Positions 8,930-16,845 are shown, numbered from the stretch's first letter. The stretch is 64,000 nt of DNA from Croceibacterium aestuarii (GCF_030657335.1 NZ_CP131039.1:1566501-1630500), one strand, 5' to 3'. The notes: generated by a model not told the origin, from the sequence alone. Translations and numbers: made by a program.

Positions 8930-9901
8930 ATGGGCTGGAGGGGAACGCTTAGGGCAATGGAAGCGGCGTCACGCCGAGCGAACCGCGAGGCTGAGCGCAG
9001 GAGGAAGGCCGAACAGAAGGCCCAAATGATCTCTGACGCCGAGGACGCTGTCACAGAGTGGCGCGAGCATCTCCGTGAGATTGTTTCGTTACACGTAAAT
9101 CCAAACGATGACGTGAACTGGCGCGAAATTAGGGATCGGCCTGAGCCAATTGCACCAAGCCGCTCTAATACCGAGGAAAGCGCGGCACAGTCCCAGTTGG
9201 AGGGTTATGAGCCGCGATTCTTCGATTTTCTTTATGGCGGGTCGGAGAAGCGGAGGGCGAGGCTCGCAGACGCAGTCGTCGAGGCGCGGCAACGCGACGA
9301 AACAGAGTTCAGAAAGCGACTGGCTCAGCACGAACAAGACCACGCGGATTGGCTAGCTGACAAGGAACTCGCTCGGCGATTGCTTTCGGGAGATGTCTCT
9401 GCTGAGCGAGACGTTATCAGCGAGATGAAATCCTGGAGCGATGAAGGGCTGATTGGGACGCGTTTGGCATTTTGCTTTTCGGACGAGTACATTCATGCCA
9501 TCGCCTATGTGCACAATGACGAAGTAGTCCCTAAGGTTCGGCGGAAGCAGCTACAGAGCGGCCGCTTGTCAGAGACGAAGATGCCGGTCGCCGAAGCGAA
9601 CGAGCTATATCAAGATTATGTCTGCAGTGTCGCTCTAAAGGTCGCAGGTGACTTGTTCGGGGTGTTGCCGCGCGACGAGGTTTTCGTCACGTGCTGCGCA
9701 AAAATGCTGGACACCACGACGGGGCGTACAGCAGACACACCCATTCTCTCGGTTCGATTTATTCGCGAAACGTTTGCGAACTTGAGGCTTGCCGCGATCG
9801 ATCCATCTGACTCTATGAGAAACTTTGTTCATGAAATGCGCTTCAAGCGAACGAAGGGTTTCGATCCGATCGAACCACTAAAGCCCCTTGAAGGCGAATA
9901 G
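8930..9901 (+). CDS. coiled-coil N-terminal island protein, unknown function
   Basis: This 323-aa protein starts MGWRGTLRAMEAASRRANRE and continues with a long charged helix to about residue 45 (RRKAEQKAQMISDAEDAV), probably a coiled coil. The middle has another charged helical part (FRKRLAQHEQDHADWLADK). The C-terminal half is globular (FCFSDEYIHAIAYVHNDEVVP) with a CC pair in VFVTCCAKM. There is no signal peptide or membrane helix. I remember similar N-termini in uncharacterised proteins but cannot name the family. It is the last gene of the AT-richer island. Confidence 0.65.
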   Translation: MGWRGTLRAMEAASRRANREAERRRKAEQKAQMISDAEDAVTEWREHLREIVSLHVNPNDDVNWREIRDRPEPIAPSRSNTEESAAQSQLEGYEPRFFDFLYGGSEKRRARLADAVVEARQRDETEFRKRLAQHEQDHADWLADKELARRLLSGDVSAERDVISEMKSWSDEGLIGTRLAFCFSDEYIHAIAYVHNDEVVPKVRRKQLQSGRLSETKMPVAEANELYQDYVCSVALKVAGDLFGVLPRDEVFVTCCAKMLDTTTGRTADTPILSVRFIRETFANLRLAAIDPSDSMRNFVHEMRFKRTKGFDPIEPLKPLEGE

Positions 9902-9909
9902 CCGGACTT

Positions 9910-10326
9910 ATGGCCATGACCTATGCCAAAGATTCCACCGGCCCGTTCTACCACGGCACCCGCGCCGACCTCGCGCCGGGCGACCTGCTCGCCCCCGGCA
10001 ACCGCTCCAACTACGCCGACCGCACCCTTTCGTGGATTTACTTCTCGGGTACGCTCGACGCCGCGACCTGGGGGTGCGAGCTGGCGAAGGGCGAGGGGCG
10101 CGAGCGCATCTACATCGTCGAGCCGACCGGCGCGTTCGAGGACGATCCCAACCTCACCGACAGGAAATTCCCCGGCAACCCGACCGAATCCTACCGCAGC
10201 CGCGAACCGCTGCGGATCGTCGGCGAGGTCGAAAGCTGGGAGCCGCACCCGCCCGAACGCCTCGCCGAGATGAAGGCCTTCCTCGCCCGGCTGGACGCCG
10301 AGGGCGGGCCCGAGATCATCGACTGA
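9910..10326 (+). CDS. arr: NAD(+)-rifampin ADP-ribosyltransferase Arr
   Basis: Arr inactivates rifamycins by ADP-ribosylation. The 138-aa length fits the family. The N-terminal block GPFYHGTRADLAPGDLLAPG holds the conserved His, and SNYADRTLSWIYFSG, AATWGCELA, RIYIVEPTGAFEDDPNLTDRKFPGNPT and SYRSREPLRIVG follow in the family order. The ATG at 9910 or 9916 could be used. Its composition matches the chromosome rather than the adjacent island, and sphingomonads often carry intrinsic arr, so recent acquisition is not indicated. Confidence 0.95.
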   Translation: MAMTYAKDSTGPFYHGTRADLAPGDLLAPGNRSNYADRTLSWIYFSGTLDAATWGCELAKGEGRERIYIVEPTGAFEDDPNLTDRKFPGNPTESYRSREPLRIVGEVESWEPHPPERLAEMKAFLARLDAEGGPEIID

Positions 10327-10363
10327 TCTTGCCCCTGCCGGAGCGCGCGGCCACATAGCTCCC

Positions 10364-10987
10364 ATGTCCGCCGACTGCTGCTCCGCCAAGTCGACCACGC
10401 TCGAACATCTCGCCCGCCAGCGCGACCAGCGGCGCGTGCTGGTGATCGTGCTCGCGATCAACGCCGCGATGTTCGTGTTCGAGTTCGGCGCAGGCGTGAT
10501 CGCCGGGTCCACCGCGCTGATGGCCGATGCCAGCGACATGCTCGGCGATGCGCTGGTCTATGCGGTTAGCCTCTATGCCCTCGCGCGGTCGGACCGGTGG
10601 AAGGCGGGGGCGGCCACGCTCAAGGGGGTGGTGATCCTTGCGCTCGGCCTCGGCATCGCGGTCAATGTCGCGCTCAAGATCCAGAGCGGCGTGCCGCCGA
10701 GCTCCACGCTGATGCTGGCCTTCGGCGCACTGGCGCTCGCCGCCAACCTCGCCTGCCTGCGACTGCTGTGGCGCTTCCGCGCGCACGACGTGAACATGGC
10801 GAGCACCTTCGAGTGTTCGCGCAACGACGTGATCGCCAACTGCGGCGTGCTGCTCGCCGCCGCGCTGGTCTGGTGGCTGGCCTCGCCCTGGCCCGACATC
10901 GTCATCGGCGGACTGATGGCGCTGGTCTTCCTGCGCAGCGCGCTGCGGGTGATCCGCGCGGCCGCGCCGCAACTGCGGGCGGCCTGA
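10364..10987 (+). CDS. cation diffusion facilitator family transporter
   Basis: This 207-aa inner-membrane protein starts MSADCCSAKSTTLEHLARQR, with a Cys-Cys pair near the N-terminus, and has six hydrophobic helices. The metal-site signature of CDF exporters appears as ALMADASDMLGDALVYAVSL in helix 2 and FECSRNDVIANCGVLLAA in helix 5. There is no cytoplasmic C-terminal domain, so it is a short CDF-like member. It probably exports a divalent metal; the ion cannot be decided. The gene lies 37 bases after arr. Confidence 0.85.
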   Translation: MSADCCSAKSTTLEHLARQRDQRRVLVIVLAINAAMFVFEFGAGVIAGSTALMADASDMLGDALVYAVSLYALARSDRWKAGAATLKGVVILALGLGIAVNVALKIQSGVPPSSTLMLAFGALALAANLACLRLLWRFRAHDVNMASTFECSRNDVIANCGVLLAAALVWWLASPWPDIVIGGLMALVFLRSALRVIRAAAPQLRAA

Positions 10988-11040
10988 ACCTTCAAGGTCG
11001 CCACCAGGTCACCAACTTTCCCGGGCCACCGCCCTACCGG

Positions 11041-11135
11041 GTCACCCCGGACCTGTTCCGGGGGCGGTGCTTCCCTTTCCCGGCATCGCGCGACGCAGCA
11101 AGCAAGCACCAGCCCCGGAACAAGTCCGGGGTGAC
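11041..11135. repeat. intergenic inverted repeat element
   Basis: GTCACCCCGGACCTGTTCCGGG (split as 11041-11062) is answered by an inverse-complement copy at 11113-11135 with one difference in the centre (AAGTCCGGGGTGAC). The arms flank about 50 bases. This type of GTCACCCCGGA element is familiar from sphingomonad intergenic regions. It lies between the CDF gene and an HTH gene and could also act as a transcription end. Confidence 0.75.
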
Positions 11136-11233
11136 AGGAACAGGGACCCAGGAACCCGGCCGGGCCGCCCGAGACGCCGACGCCCGCAAAAAACACTTTC
11201 CTACACGCCCCGGTTTGTGGCCTATCCTGCCCG

Positions 11234-11848
11234 ATGACCCACCAAGGCCCGATCACGCCCGCCGCGTCGTCTGCCCCGGACGCCGCCGATCCCCCCACCG
11301 CTGCCGCTCCGCGCTCCGGCGAGCGCTGGACGCCGCCGAAAATGGCCGCGTTCCTGCGCGCGCTCTCGGCCACGCATTCGGTCAGCGCCGCGGCGCGCAG
11401 CGTCGGGATGAGCCGCCAGTCGGCCTATCGCCTGCGCAGCCGGCTCAAGGGCCAGGAATTCGATACGGCGTGGAACCAGGCGTTTCACCACAGCTACGAC
11501 AACCTGGCCCATGCCGCGCTCGAACGCGCGCTCAACGGGATCGAGGTGCCGCACTATTACAAGGGCGAGCTCGTCGGCACCTCGCGCCGCTACGACGAGC
11601 GGCTCACCGTCGCGCTGCTCAACATGGTCGGCAGCGCGCAGACCAGCGGGATCGGCAGCCACCAGCCCGCCGCGCTGCGCAGCGGGCAGCGCTTCGCGGC
11701 GCTGATCGAGCGCATCGAGGCCGGCGGCGAGAGCGCCGCGGCGGATGCCGAGGCGCGTTCCTTCGCCGATTCCGCGGATCTGTCACCCATGCCGGACCAG
11801 CCCGAAATGGCGGATTTGTGCGGTTTCGGGGCAGGCGAGGGTGGGTGA
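11234..11848 (+). CDS. helix-turn-helix domain protein
   Basis: This 204-aa protein has a low-complexity Ala/Pro N-terminus to about residue 30, then RWTPPKMAAFLRALSATHSV with a helix-turn-helix (SAAARSVGMSRQSAYRLRSRLKG, about residues 50-72), followed by a helical middle part and an acidic tail. The HTH resembles those of terminase-like or transposase-like adaptor proteins, but there is no phage context. It probably binds DNA as a regulator. Target and ligand are unknown. Confidence 0.68.
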   Translation: MTHQGPITPAASSAPDAADPPTAAAPRSGERWTPPKMAAFLRALSATHSVSAAARSVGMSRQSAYRLRSRLKGQEFDTAWNQAFHHSYDNLAHAALERALNGIEVPHYYKGELVGTSRRYDERLTVALLNMVGSAQTSGIGSHQPAALRSGQRFAALIERIEAGGESAAADAEARSFADSADLSPMPDQPEMADLCGFGAGEGG

Positions 11849-11976
11849 CAAGGTGTCGCTTGTGTCAACCTGCCGCTGCGCCCCGATGCGCGCGACCCGC
11901 TGCGCGTGCTCCGGGCCGTGCCACCCCCGGAACCGCCGGACTCTTCGTTGATTCCCTTATCGTAAGGAGACGCGAA

Positions 11977-12171
11977 ATGGCGAAGAACACAGGCGAAGGC
12001 TATCGCATCGGTTCGGTCGACGACCGCACCCAGGTCAAGAACCCGGCCACCGGCAAATGGACCAAGCGCGACCGTTCCGACGGCGCCGACGCGGGCGAGT
12101 TCATGGACGTCAAGAGCGACGGCGAACCGTTCAAGGGCGTGGCCAAGGAAAGCGACGGGCGGCGCAGCTAG
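11977..12171 (+). CDS. small hydrophilic protein
   Basis: This 64-aa protein begins MAKNTGEGYRIGSVDDRTQV and is highly charged throughout (NPATGKWTKRDRSDG, KSDGEPFKGVAKESDGRRS), with no hydrophobic segment. It is probably disordered. A strong ribosome binding site, TAAGGAGA, precedes the ATG by eight bases, which supports expression. Similar small basic or acidic proteins are common in sphingomonad genomes, with no assigned role. Confidence 0.7.
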   Translation: MAKNTGEGYRIGSVDDRTQVKNPATGKWTKRDRSDGADAGEFMDVKSDGEPFKGVAKESDGRRS

Positions 12172-12326
12172 GCGCCCGCCGTGGGTGCGGCAGGATTAGC
12201 AAATGCTCATTTTCACCCTTGCCCCGGGTGGCCCCGATACCCATACTGCAGACACGAAACCGGCGCGCCGCAGCGCTATCCATAATACCGGCGCCAGGCC
12301 GGAAACGGGTCTTGCACGTGAGTTCC

Positions 12327-12818
12327 ATGAATGGCGCGCCGTTCTCGCAAGAGGACCGCGATACGCTCATCGATAACCTGCACCAGCTCGCCCGCCGCGT
12401 GGCGGAGCTCGAGGCGCGCGCGGCCAGCGATCCCGGCGCGCCGCGTTCGCTCGGCTTCAGCGACGAGAAGCTGCGCATGATCGCCGGCTCGATCTATCGC
12501 TCGCGGCAGTTCCGCTCGCGCTATTTCGATGCCGATCTGTTCGCCGAGCCGGCCTGGGACATGATGCTCGACCTGTTCATCAATCGCGTGATCGGGCGGC
12601 GGACCTCGACCAGCAGCCTGTGCCTCGCCGCGAACGTGCCCCAGGCGACCGGGCTGAGGTGGATCGCCGTGCTGCAGAAGAAGAACCTGCTGCGCCGCTT
12701 CGGCGCGCCCGAGGACGCGCGGCTCAAGCTGGTCGAGCTCACCGCCGACGGCTTTCAGCTCATGCGCCGCTTCCTCAGCGACAGCGTCACCCGCTTCGAC
12801 ATGCCGATGCCCGATTGA
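12327..12818 (+). CDS. winged-helix domain protein with N-terminal helix
   Basis: This 163-aa protein opens with a helical coiled-coil-like part (DTLIDNLHQLARRVAELEARAA). The second half has a winged-helix pattern: INRVIGRRTSTSSLCLAANVP, recognition-helix-like TGLRWIAVLQKKNLLRRF and a wing ending VELTADGFQLMRRFLSD. This layout resembles MarR-type regulators seen in sphingomonads. A GTG nine bases upstream is an alternative start. No neighbouring gene clearly suggests a target. Confidence 0.7.
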   Translation: MNGAPFSQEDRDTLIDNLHQLARRVAELEARAASDPGAPRSLGFSDEKLRMIAGSIYRSRQFRSRYFDADLFAEPAWDMMLDLFINRVIGRRTSTSSLCLAANVPQATGLRWIAVLQKKNLLRRFGAPEDARLKLVELTADGFQLMRRFLSDSVTRFDMPMPD

Positions 12819-12833
12819 TCCGCGGGCGCCGGC

Positions 12834-13157
12834 TCACCGCTTCTTCACGAACTCCGCCCGCAGCACCAGGCCCTTGATGCCTTCGAAGCGGCAGTCGATC
12901 TCCTGCGGATCGCCGGTCAGCCGAATCGACTTGATCAGCGTGCCCTGCTTGAGCGTGCGCCCCGCGCCCTTGACCTCGAGGTTCTTGATCAGCGTCACCT
13001 GATCGCCGTCGGCCAGCAGGTTGCCGACCGCGTCGCGCACCTCGACCGTGTCGGCCGCGTTCTCGGCCTGCTCGCGGGCGGACTGCTTGGCGGCCAACTC
13101 GGACGCCGGCATCCACTCGCCGCTGTCCTCGTCATAGACGTAATCGTCGTCGGGCAT
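12834..13157 (-). CDS. PhnA-domain protein without the zinc ribbon
   Basis: The C-terminal 70 residues carry the PhnA (YjdM) domain: VRDAVGNLLADGDQVTLIKNLEVKG and then IKSIRLTGDPQEIDCRFEGIKGLVLRAEFVKK. Full-length PhnA proteins begin with a four-cysteine zinc ribbon. Here the 107-aa protein instead begins MPDDDYVYDEDSGEWMPASE, an acidic segment with no cysteines. PhnA is historically named for alkylphosphonate use, but its biochemical role is unclear. The divergent DUF3833 gene starts five bases away. Confidence 0.8.
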   Translation of the reverse strand: MPDDDYVYDEDSGEWMPASELAAKQSAREQAENAADTVEVRDAVGNLLADGDQVTLIKNLEVKGAGRTLKQGTLIKSIRLTGDPQEIDCRFEGIKGLVLRAEFVKKR

Positions 13158-13162
13158 TACCA

Positions 13163-13702
13163 GTGGTCCTCGCATCGTTCGAAGGACCGCATATCACACT
13201 TCGCCCCAGCCGCATCGCCCCGCTCGCCGTTCTCGCCGCGCTCCTCCTCGCGGCGCCGGCCCAGGCCGCTCCGCCGGCCGCCACGGCGTTCGATCCCCTG
13301 GCGTTCTTCACCGGACGCACCACCGGGGAGGGACGGCTGAAGAAAGTGCTCTCGCCCTCGCAGGCCACTCACGTCGAGAGCTTCGGCAAAGTCGACAAGG
13401 ACGGCGTCCTGGTGCTCGACCAGACGGTCGAGATCGAGGGCGACAAGGACCGGGTGCGGCAGTGGCGCCTGCACAAGGTCGCGCCGGGCCGCTACGAAGG
13501 GACGCTGAGCGACGCCAAGGGGCCGGTGGTGGCGACGCTCGAGCGCGGCGTGCTGCACATTGCCTACAGCGACAAGGACGGCTTCCCCTTCCGCCAGAAG
13601 CTGACCCTGGCGCCCGGCGGGCAGCAGGCGCACAATGTGATGAAGGTCCGCCGCTTCGGCCTGACCGTGGCGACGATCGACGAGACCATCACCCGCGACT
13701 GA
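13163..13702 (+). CDS. DUF3833 family secreted protein
   Basis: This 179-aa protein has a signal peptide near residues 17-36 (RIAPLAVLAALLLAAPAQAA). The mature part begins FDPLAFFTGRTTGEGRLKKVL, the typical opening of DUF3833, and continues as a beta-rich lipocalin-like domain that includes VDKDGVLVLDQTVEIEGDK and GRYEGTLSDAKGPV. The GTG start is the only plausible one before the signal peptide. The function is unknown. It is divergent from the PhnA-domain gene with almost no spacer, so promoters must overlap coding sequence. Confidence 0.78.
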   Translation: MVLASFEGPHITLRPSRIAPLAVLAALLLAAPAQAAPPAATAFDPLAFFTGRTTGEGRLKKVLSPSQATHVESFGKVDKDGVLVLDQTVEIEGDKDRVRQWRLHKVAPGRYEGTLSDAKGPVVATLERGVLHIAYSDKDGFPFRQKLTLAPGGQQAHNVMKVRRFGLTVATIDETITRD

Positions 13703-13808
13703 AGCGCGCGCCGGGCGCGACCGGACGCTTCTCGTGGCGCATTCCGGGTGCGGCTGCTACACCGCACCCGACTAGGGCCGATCACCGGCCAGGAGCGCAT
13801 TCCCGACC

Positions 13809-14129
13809 ATGGACATACATTTCAATACCGACAGCAGCGTCATGGGCACCGAAGACGTCGCATCGCGCATCGCGGCGCAAGTGCGCGGCAGCCTCGCTCG
13901 GTTCGCCCAGCGGCTGACCAATGTCGAAGTCTATGTCGTCGACGTCAACGGCGCCAAGGGCGGTGCCGACGACAAGCAGTGCAAGATCGAGGCCCGTCCG
14001 CGCGGCGAGGAACCGGTTGTCGTCACCGCCGAGGCCAGCGACGTCGATTCCGCGGCGCGCAAGGCCGGGGCCAAGATGCTCTCGCTGCTCGACAGTCACT
14101 TCGGCAAGACCGACCGGCACCAGCGCTAA
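13809..14129 (+). CDS. HPF/RaiA family ribosome-associated protein
   Basis: This 106-aa protein fits the short S30Ae-type ribosome hibernation family: MDIHFNTDSSVMGTEDVASR, then NVEVYVVDVNGAKGG, KCKIEARP-like CKIEARPRG and VTAEASDVDSAARKAGAKML near the end. Such proteins bind the decoding region of the 30S subunit in stress or stationary phase. The long C-terminal dimerisation domain of long HPF is missing. The stop overlaps the ATG of the next gene (TAATG), implying coupled translation. Confidence 0.85.
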   Translation: MDIHFNTDSSVMGTEDVASRIAAQVRGSLARFAQRLTNVEVYVVDVNGAKGGADDKQCKIEARPRGEEPVVVTAEASDVDSAARKAGAKMLSLLDSHFGKTDRHQR

Positions 14130-14302
14130 TGGCTGATCTCTACCTCAAGGCGCTGCACTCGGAACGCAAGTCGCTGTGGGCGACCTGCCGCCTCAAGGGC
14201 CTGCCGAAAGACAGCAACGAGCGGCGGCGGATTGCCGATCTCGACGCGGCGATCGCCGCGCAGGAAGCACGGCAGAAGGGCCGCAAGGGGCTCGAGCCCT
14301 AA
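14129..14302 (+). CDS. small basic helical protein
   Basis: This 57-aa protein starts MADLYLKALHSERKSLWATC and ends with a basic helix (AAIAAQEARQKGRKG). Its ATG overlaps the stop of the ribosome-associated factor gene, so it is very likely translated from the same message and may act with it. No family is recognised. The 3' end overlaps the convergent small basic gene at 14299. Confidence 0.65.
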   Translation: MADLYLKALHSERKSLWATCRLKGLPKDSNERRRIADLDAAIAAQEARQKGRKGLEP

Positions 14303-14433
14303 CGGTTCTTCATGTTCTCCAGCCCCTTGATCCCGCCGGGCTTGAGGCTGGGCTGGCTGGCGTTCTGTTTCGGCGGCTTTTCCGCTTTCGGCTTGCGCAC
14401 TTCGCGGTTCGACTTCTTCTGGCTCTTGGCCAT
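14299..14433 (-). CDS. small, very basic protein
   Basis: This 44-aa protein reads MAKSQKKSNREVRKPKAEKP at the start and ends LKPGGIKGLENMKNR. It is lysine-rich and probably unstructured alone. The frame overlaps the end of the plus-strand gene by four bases. Very short basic proteins of this type occur in other sphingomonads, as far as I remember. A nucleic-acid or ribosome role is plausible but unproven. Confidence 0.6.
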   Translation of the reverse strand: MAKSQKKSNREVRKPKAEKPPKQNASQPSLKPGGIKGLENMKNR

Positions 14434-14748
14434 GGTCTTTTTCCATCGGGGCGGGTGCCCCGCATCGCCCTAGGCCCCTTCGCGGGCAAAAGCCCGTCAT
14501 TTCGCCGGCGGTCTGACGGGCAGCGCATAGCGTGCCTGCGAGCAATGATTAGGCGTATCGGCGCAGCCGTGCTATTGCCGCTGCGCTGACGTCGAAATTT
14601 GCGACGGACTTCGGCTTTTGACGACCGCCATCGGCCTTGCCCCTGGCGCAAACCAGACGACGACTTCCTTTCATTTGACGATTTGACGCACGACCCCTGG
14701 CGCCTGTCGCGTCAGGGCAAACAACCTCGTTTCTTGAAAGGAAACACC
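14434..14748. other. 315-base intergenic region with the cold-shock gene leader
   Basis: No convincing gene is seen. The right part should hold the promoter and long 5' leader of the cold-shock gene. Two TTGACG hexamers (14675-14680 and 14683-14688) could be -35 elements, but no matching -10 is clear. The ribosome binding site GAAAGGAAA lies just before the ATG. Long leaders that fold differently in the cold are typical for csp genes. Confidence 0.4.
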
Positions 14749-14961
14749 ATGGCCAAGACTGGCACCGTGAAATTCTTCAACACCGACAAGGGCTACGGCT
14801 TCATCCAGCCCGACGACGGCTCGGCCGACAGCTTCGTGCACATCACCGCCGTCCAGGCGGCCGGCATGCAGTCGCTCGATAAGGACCAGCGCCTCAACTA
14901 CGACGTCGAGATGGGCCGCAACGGCAAGGAAAGCGCAATCAACCTTTCCTCCGCCGACTGA
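14749..14961 (+). CDS. cold-shock protein (CspA family)
   Basis: This 70-aa protein is a complete cold-shock domain. It starts MAKTGTVKFFNTDKGYGFIQ and contains RNP1 (KGYGFIQ) and RNP2 (SFVHITAV). It binds single-stranded RNA and DNA and acts as an RNA chaperone. The 200-odd-base leader fits regulated expression. A GC-rich hairpin (14974-15010) follows the stop. Confidence 0.96.
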   Translation: MAKTGTVKFFNTDKGYGFIQPDDGSADSFVHITAVQAAGMQSLDKDQRLNYDVEMGRNGKESAINLSSAD

Positions 14962-14973
14962 TCTTCGGTGACT

Positions 14974-15010
14974 CTCCCCCGCGGCTCATCGCCAGGTGAG
15001 CGCGGGGGAG
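14974..15010 (+). terminator. strong hairpin after the cold-shock gene
   Basis: CTCCCCCGC at 14974 pairs with GCGGGGGAG ending at 15010, and GCTCA pairs with TGAGC around a TCGCCAGG loop. No T-run follows, so it may be a terminator of low intrinsic strength or a 3' stabilising hairpin. Confidence 0.5.
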
Positions 15011-15044
15011 GGGCCTGATCCCGTCAACCAGGAGGAGCCCACCG

Positions 15045-15296
15045 ATGAGTCAGACGTTCGAATTCTACGACCAGCAGGCCAACAAGGCCGCTACCGAAGC
15101 CAGCGAAGCGACGCTCGACAACGTCCGCGAACGCAACCTGCGCGCCGAGCGGACCTGGCGCGCGCTGGCCGATCAGGCCCGCAAGGTCCTCGTTGACCGA
15201 AAAAAGGCCGAGGTCGAGCGGGCTGAACGCCGCGAACGCGAAGCCGACGAAGAAGCCGCCCGCCGCGCCCGCTATGAAATCGGCGAGGGTCGCTGA
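15045..15296 (+). CDS. highly charged coiled-coil small protein
   Basis: This 83-aa protein starts MSQTFEFYDQQANKAATEAS and is almost entirely a charged helix (VRERNLRAERTWRALADQAR, DRKKAEVERAERREREADEE). It has no signal peptide or membrane part. The ATG is preceded by an excellent AGGAGG site (15030-15036). It may be a structural or stress protein. No family is known to me. Confidence 0.7.
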   Translation: MSQTFEFYDQQANKAATEASEATLDNVRERNLRAERTWRALADQARKVLVDRKKAEVERAERREREADEEAARRARYEIGEGR

Positions 15297-15350
15297 CGGC
15301 AGGCCGGCTGGCCCAGGCCGACCCACGAAGTTCGCTGCTCCGGGCGGAGT

Positions 15351-15599
15351 TCAGGGATCCTCGCTCGGGGCGTTGGGATTGTCCTGCCCCTCGACCTCAT
15401 TATCGCCGAGTTGTCCGTGGCCGTGATAGGCCGCGTTGCTTTGCCCGCCGTGAAATTTCTTGTCGGCGTGCTCCGGTTCGTAAGGTCCCCCGCCACCCGC
15501 GCCGCGCTCCTCTTCGGGAACGAGACTCTCCGGCTCGTTCGTGCGATCTTGCCCGGTAACGGCTTGCGTGGGATGTTTGGCGCGCTTGTTGTCTGTCAC
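15351..15599 (-). CDS. small hydrophilic protein, probably disordered
   Basis: This 82-aa protein is acidic and rich in Gly, Asn, Glu and His (GAGGGGPYEPEHADKKFHGG, AAYHGHGQLGDNEVEGQDN). There is no hydrophobic core. The GTG start is supported by AAGGAGA about eight bases upstream. Such proteins are often stress-induced hydrophilins, but that is inference. It is read convergently toward the coiled-coil gene. Confidence 0.62.
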   Translation of the reverse strand: MTDNKRAKHPTQAVTGQDRTNEPESLVPEEERGAGGGGPYEPEHADKKFHGGQSNAAYHGHGQLGDNEVEGQDNPNAPSEDP

Positions 15600-15686
15600 G
15601 AGGTTTCTCCTTGCGGCTGCAACGGGCCGGCCTCGTCCCCGTTCCGGCTCACCGCAGTCACCTGAGTTTCCCCTGTGCGGATCAGG

Positions 15687-16790
15687 TCAGTCCGCGCGAC
15701 CCTCGTCGAGGTGCCCCCGCTCGGCCGGGACCGCGAAGACTGTCCCCGCCTCGACCCTGTCTCCGCGCAGGACAAGGACCACCCGGTCGCCCGTTTCGAT
15801 CGTGAAGTCGCCGGGTGGGTGCGGGAATACGGGGCCGCTCGGACGGTCGATCTGGACTATGAAGAATGCTCCGCCGCCGCGCGCTTCCGCCTCGGCCACG
15901 GTCTTGCCGGTCAGCGATCCGCCGTCCGCCGCTGCGGCGACTTCGATCTCGAGTCCGAAATCTTCGAGACTGCGGCGCAGTTCCTGCAGTCGGGGCGACT
16001 TTTCGATCAGCCGGTCGGTGTGCGGATAGAGGATCCGCTCGGCGATGTGTTCGGCACCGATGTGGGTCGGCATCACCACCTTGTTCGCCCCGGCATGAAT
16101 GAGCTTGTTTTCGGTGGTCGGCGCCTCGCCGCGGGCGATGATCTCGATCGCCGTGTTGAGGCTGCGCGCCGAAAGCGTGATGAACACGTTGGCCGCATCG
16201 TTGGGCAACACGCTGGCGAGAACCTTTGCGCGGTCGATCCCCGCCTCCTTGAGCGCATCTTCCTCGGTCGCATCGGCCTGGATGACAAGATAGCCAAGTC
16301 CACGCGCTTCGGCGACCTTGGCCGGGTCGCGCTCGATCACCACGAAAGGGCTCTTCGCCGTGTGCAGCTGGGCAGCCAGACGGTATCCGATCCGCCCTAG
16401 CCCGCAGATGATGGTGTGCCGGGACAGATTGTGGATCTCGTTGTGCATGCGATTCAATCCCAGAAGACGAGTGACCTGATAGTGCGTGAAAGCCTGGACC
16501 AACGCGCCGGTGAGCACGATCATGCCGGTACAGCCGAGAATAATCGTGGCGATGTCGAGCGCCCGGAGCCAGGCCGTGTCGATCGGGTGTACTTCGCCAT
16601 AACCGACCGAGAAGATCGTCAGCGTGACCATGTAGAACGCGTCGGACCAGGTCCAGCCCGAGAGTACGAAGCCGGTCGTGGCAAGCGCCCAGACAGCGGC
16701 TACGAAAGCGAGCGCGGCGCCGAGGTTGCGCAAGGGCGACCCGAGCGCTCCTTCGAACAGTTGCTCCGCAGCGCCTTCCGCCCTGTCCAT
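15687..16790 (-). CDS. potassium channel protein with RCK (TrkA) domains
   Basis: This 367-aa protein has two transmembrane helices flanking a pore loop with the filter SVGYGE (61-66), then a long cytoplasmic part. A Rossmann TrkA-N domain follows, with GLGRIG at 130-135 (IICGLGRIGYRLAAQL) and IQADATEEDALKEAGIDRA, and a TrkA-C domain forms the C-terminus. This is the architecture of MthK-type ligand-gated K+ channels. I used the start MDRAEGAAEQ, which has GGAGCG upstream. It lies 55 bases downstream of the SpoIIAA-like gene. Confidence 0.9.
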   Translation of the reverse strand: MDRAEGAAEQLFEGALGSPLRNLGAALAFVAAVWALATTGFVLSGWTWSDAFYMVTLTIFSVGYGEVHPIDTAWLRALDIATIILGCTGMIVLTGALVQAFTHYQVTRLLGLNRMHNEIHNLSRHTIICGLGRIGYRLAAQLHTAKSPFVVIERDPAKVAEARGLGYLVIQADATEEDALKEAGIDRAKVLASVLPNDAANVFITLSARSLNTAIEIIARGEAPTTENKLIHAGANKVVMPTHIGAEHIAERILYPHTDRLIEKSPRLQELRRSLEDFGLEIEVAAAADGGSLTGKTVAEAEARGGGAFFIVQIDRPSGPVFPHPPGDFTIETGDRVVLVLRGDRVEAGTVFAVPAERGHLDEGRAD

Positions 16791-16845
16791 CTGGCGCTCC
16801 CTCCGGCCGGAAATTCTGCTTTGCCCCGCCGGGCTTGTCTTGCGC

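Larger units (their letters stand above)
7870..9905. mobile_element. AT-richer genomic island (no recombinase seen)
   Basis: From about 7870 to 9905 the DNA becomes visibly poorer in G and C, and codon use loses the strong GC-third-position bias of the flanks. The left edge lies inside the remnant of a COG3650-like gene; the right edge is just before arr, where GC-rich codon use resumes. Inside are an ORF pair in broken frame and a 323-aa protein, none recognised. I see no integrase, tRNA junction or clear flanking direct repeat, so the mechanism of insertion is unknown. Confidence 0.55.

Noticed and set aside
9910-10326. arr as cargo of the adjacent island
   Set aside because: Its composition and codon use match the chromosome, and it lies outside the AT-richer segment.
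10597-11900. Long open frame across the CDF gene, the repeat and the HTH gene
   Set aside because: It crosses a repeat and overlaps three clear genes in other frames. Only its last part (11977-12171) is a real small gene.
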